This document shows, in pieces, positions 4,932-5,773 of a stretch of DNA of 5,773 nt. A model generated the notes under the pieces. It was given only the letters and a program-made list of their open reading frames with translations, was not told the origin of the DNA and ran no database searches. Source of the DNA: DATEHQ01 sp035279525. Its GTDB lineage: Bacteria > Chloroflexota > Dormibacteria > Dormibacterales > Dormibacteraceae. Position 1 is the first letter of the stretch. Every line of letters begins with the position of its first letter. Made by a program: the position numbers and the translations under genes. The stretch covers positions 1 through 5,773 of the forward strand of contig DATEHQ010000043.1 of the NCBI GenBank assembly GCA_035279525.1, written 5' to 3'.

Positions 4932-5773
4932 ATGAGATCTGAGGATTTCGTCGCGATTCGCCGTGACGACTGGAACCGGCTGGAGGACCTCCTCGCGCAC
5001 GCCGGGTCGGGCCACCTCAATGCCCTCAGCCCGGCCCAGGTGCTCACCATGGCCTCGCTTTACCGCCGCGCAACCGCGGACCTGGCCCGCGCCCAGCGCG
5101 ATTGGCCAGGCGAGCCGGTGCACCGCTACCTCAACGGCCTCGTGGCGCGGGGGCACGGCATCGTCTACCGGCGCGGCGGCGAGATCCGGAGGCGGATCAA
5201 GACCTTCTATGTCGAGACGCTGCCGCGAACGTTTCGCGCATCGTGGCCCTACTTGCTCGCGTCGGCGGCTCTGCTGTTCGTACCCGCGCTGATCAGCTTC
5301 TTCGTGGTGCTTGCGCACCCCGACGCCGCGTACGCGATCGCCGACCCACGGCTGATCGACCGCGTGCATCACCATCAGCTCTGGACCAACATCCCTTCCG
5401 ACGAGCGGGTCCAGGCCGCCGGGTTGATCATGGTCAACAACATCTACGTCGTCGTGCTCGCCTACGGGTTCGGCGTCTTCTTCGGCCTGCCGGTGATCTA
5501 CGTGATGATCACCAACGGGATCAGCCTCGGCGGACTCTTCGGGCTCACTCAGGCCTACGGGATTGCCGGCGGTCTCTTCGAGTTCGTGATCGCCCACGGC
5601 GTGCTCGAGCTCTCGATAGTGATCGCGATCGGCGCCGGTGGGCTGATGATGGGCTGGGCGCTGCTCTCGCCCGGCAACAGGAACCGCTCAGACGCGCTGG
5701 TGATCGCCGCGACCCGTGCATTCACCCTCTTGCTCGGCCTCGGGCCGCTGCTTGTCGTCGCGGGAACCATCGA
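4932..5773 (+). CDS. Stage II sporulation protein M family (SpoIIM/DUF95) membrane protein, 3'-truncated by window edge
   Basis: My translation from the ATG gives 280 codons to the edge; the family is usually about 320-330 residues, so the end is missing. Residues 1-100 are a charged soluble domain rich in Arg. Membrane segments follow near 105-127, 165-193, 199-220, 224-245 and 263 onward. The family hallmark is clear: FEFVIAHGVLEL (216-227), then a Gly-rich stretch with GAGGLMMGWAL (234-244) and SPGNR (246-250). SpoIIM of Bacillus acts in engulfment with SpoIID and SpoIIP, but homologues are widespread in non-spore-formers, commonly with MoxR, DUF58 and RDD genes, so sporulation should not be inferred. 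There is no Shine-Dalgarno before the ATG, and the first membrane-proximal motifs lie well inside, so a slightly different start is possible. It is probably the first gene of a plus-strand operon. Confidence 0.88.
   Translation, partial: MRSEDFVAIRRDDWNRLEDLLAHAGSGHLNALSPAQVLTMASLYRRATADLARAQRDWPGEPVHRYLNGLVARGHGIVYRRGGEIRRRIKTFYVETLPRTFRASWPYLLASAALLFVPALISFFVVLAHPDAAYAIADPRLIDRVHHHQLWTNIPSDERVQAAGLIMVNNIYVVVLAYGFGVFFGLPVIYVMITNGISLGGLFGLTQAYGIAGGLFEFVIAHGVLELSIVIAIGAGGLMMGWALLSPGNRNRSDALVIAATRAFTLLLGLGPLLVVAGTI

Noticed and set aside
4917..5597. 226-codon minus-strand open frame opposite the SpoIIM gene
   Set aside because: The plus strand encodes a clear SpoIIM hallmark and membrane segments; the antisense product is charged with no domain.
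4932..5773. Sporulation locus based on the SpoIIM match
   Set aside because: The family is common in non-spore-formers and no other sporulation gene is in the window; the RDD neighbour points to the MoxR/DUF58-type setting instead.

Overview
The window is a G+C-rich bacterial chromosomal segment, almost fully coding, with six protein genes in four alternating transcription units. I see no RNA gene, mobile element, CRISPR array or prophage sign, and no previously undescribed system. The closest things to surprises are in gene order, promoter architecture and one atypical PLP enzyme.

Layout: (1) On the minus strand, 3057 down to 1, lies a tight operon radA > membrane PIN/TRAM protein (YacL type) > ispD. 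ispD runs off the left edge. The junctions are an 11-bp gap and a 1-base TGATG overlap, and both downstream genes carry purine-rich ribosome binding sites inside the preceding gene. (2) A 136-bp divergent spacer (3058-3193) holds two 7-bp inverted repeats, a repeated TTTTACA and weak promoter-like elements. (3) On the plus strand, 3194-4111, is a stand-alone fold-type II PLP enzyme of the threonine/serine dehydratase group. It ends tail-to-tail with (4), a minus-strand RDD-family membrane protein (4905-4108); the two stop codons interlock in a single TTAA. (5) Only 26 bp further on, a plus-strand SpoIIM-family (DUF95) membrane protein starts at 4932 and runs off the right edge.

Functional picture: the left operon joins a recombination/branch-migration ATPase, a membrane-anchored PIN nuclease-like protein and a step of the MEP isoprenoid pathway. 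This resembles the Firmicutes order radA-disA-yacL-ispD, but disA is absent. The RDD/SpoIIM pair is a familiar membrane-protein module that in other high-GC bacteria sits with MoxR AAA+ ATPase and DUF58 (von Willebrand-like) genes, so these are expected just right of the window.

Organism (inference): a high-GC bacterium outside Proteobacteria. The YacL protein linked to radA/ispD, the RDD-SpoIIM module, and apparently leaderless first genes beside SD-led internal genes suggest a Terrabacteria-type lineage, for example a soil Chloroflexota/Dormibacterota relative or a deep actinobacterial line. The sequence alone does not settle this.
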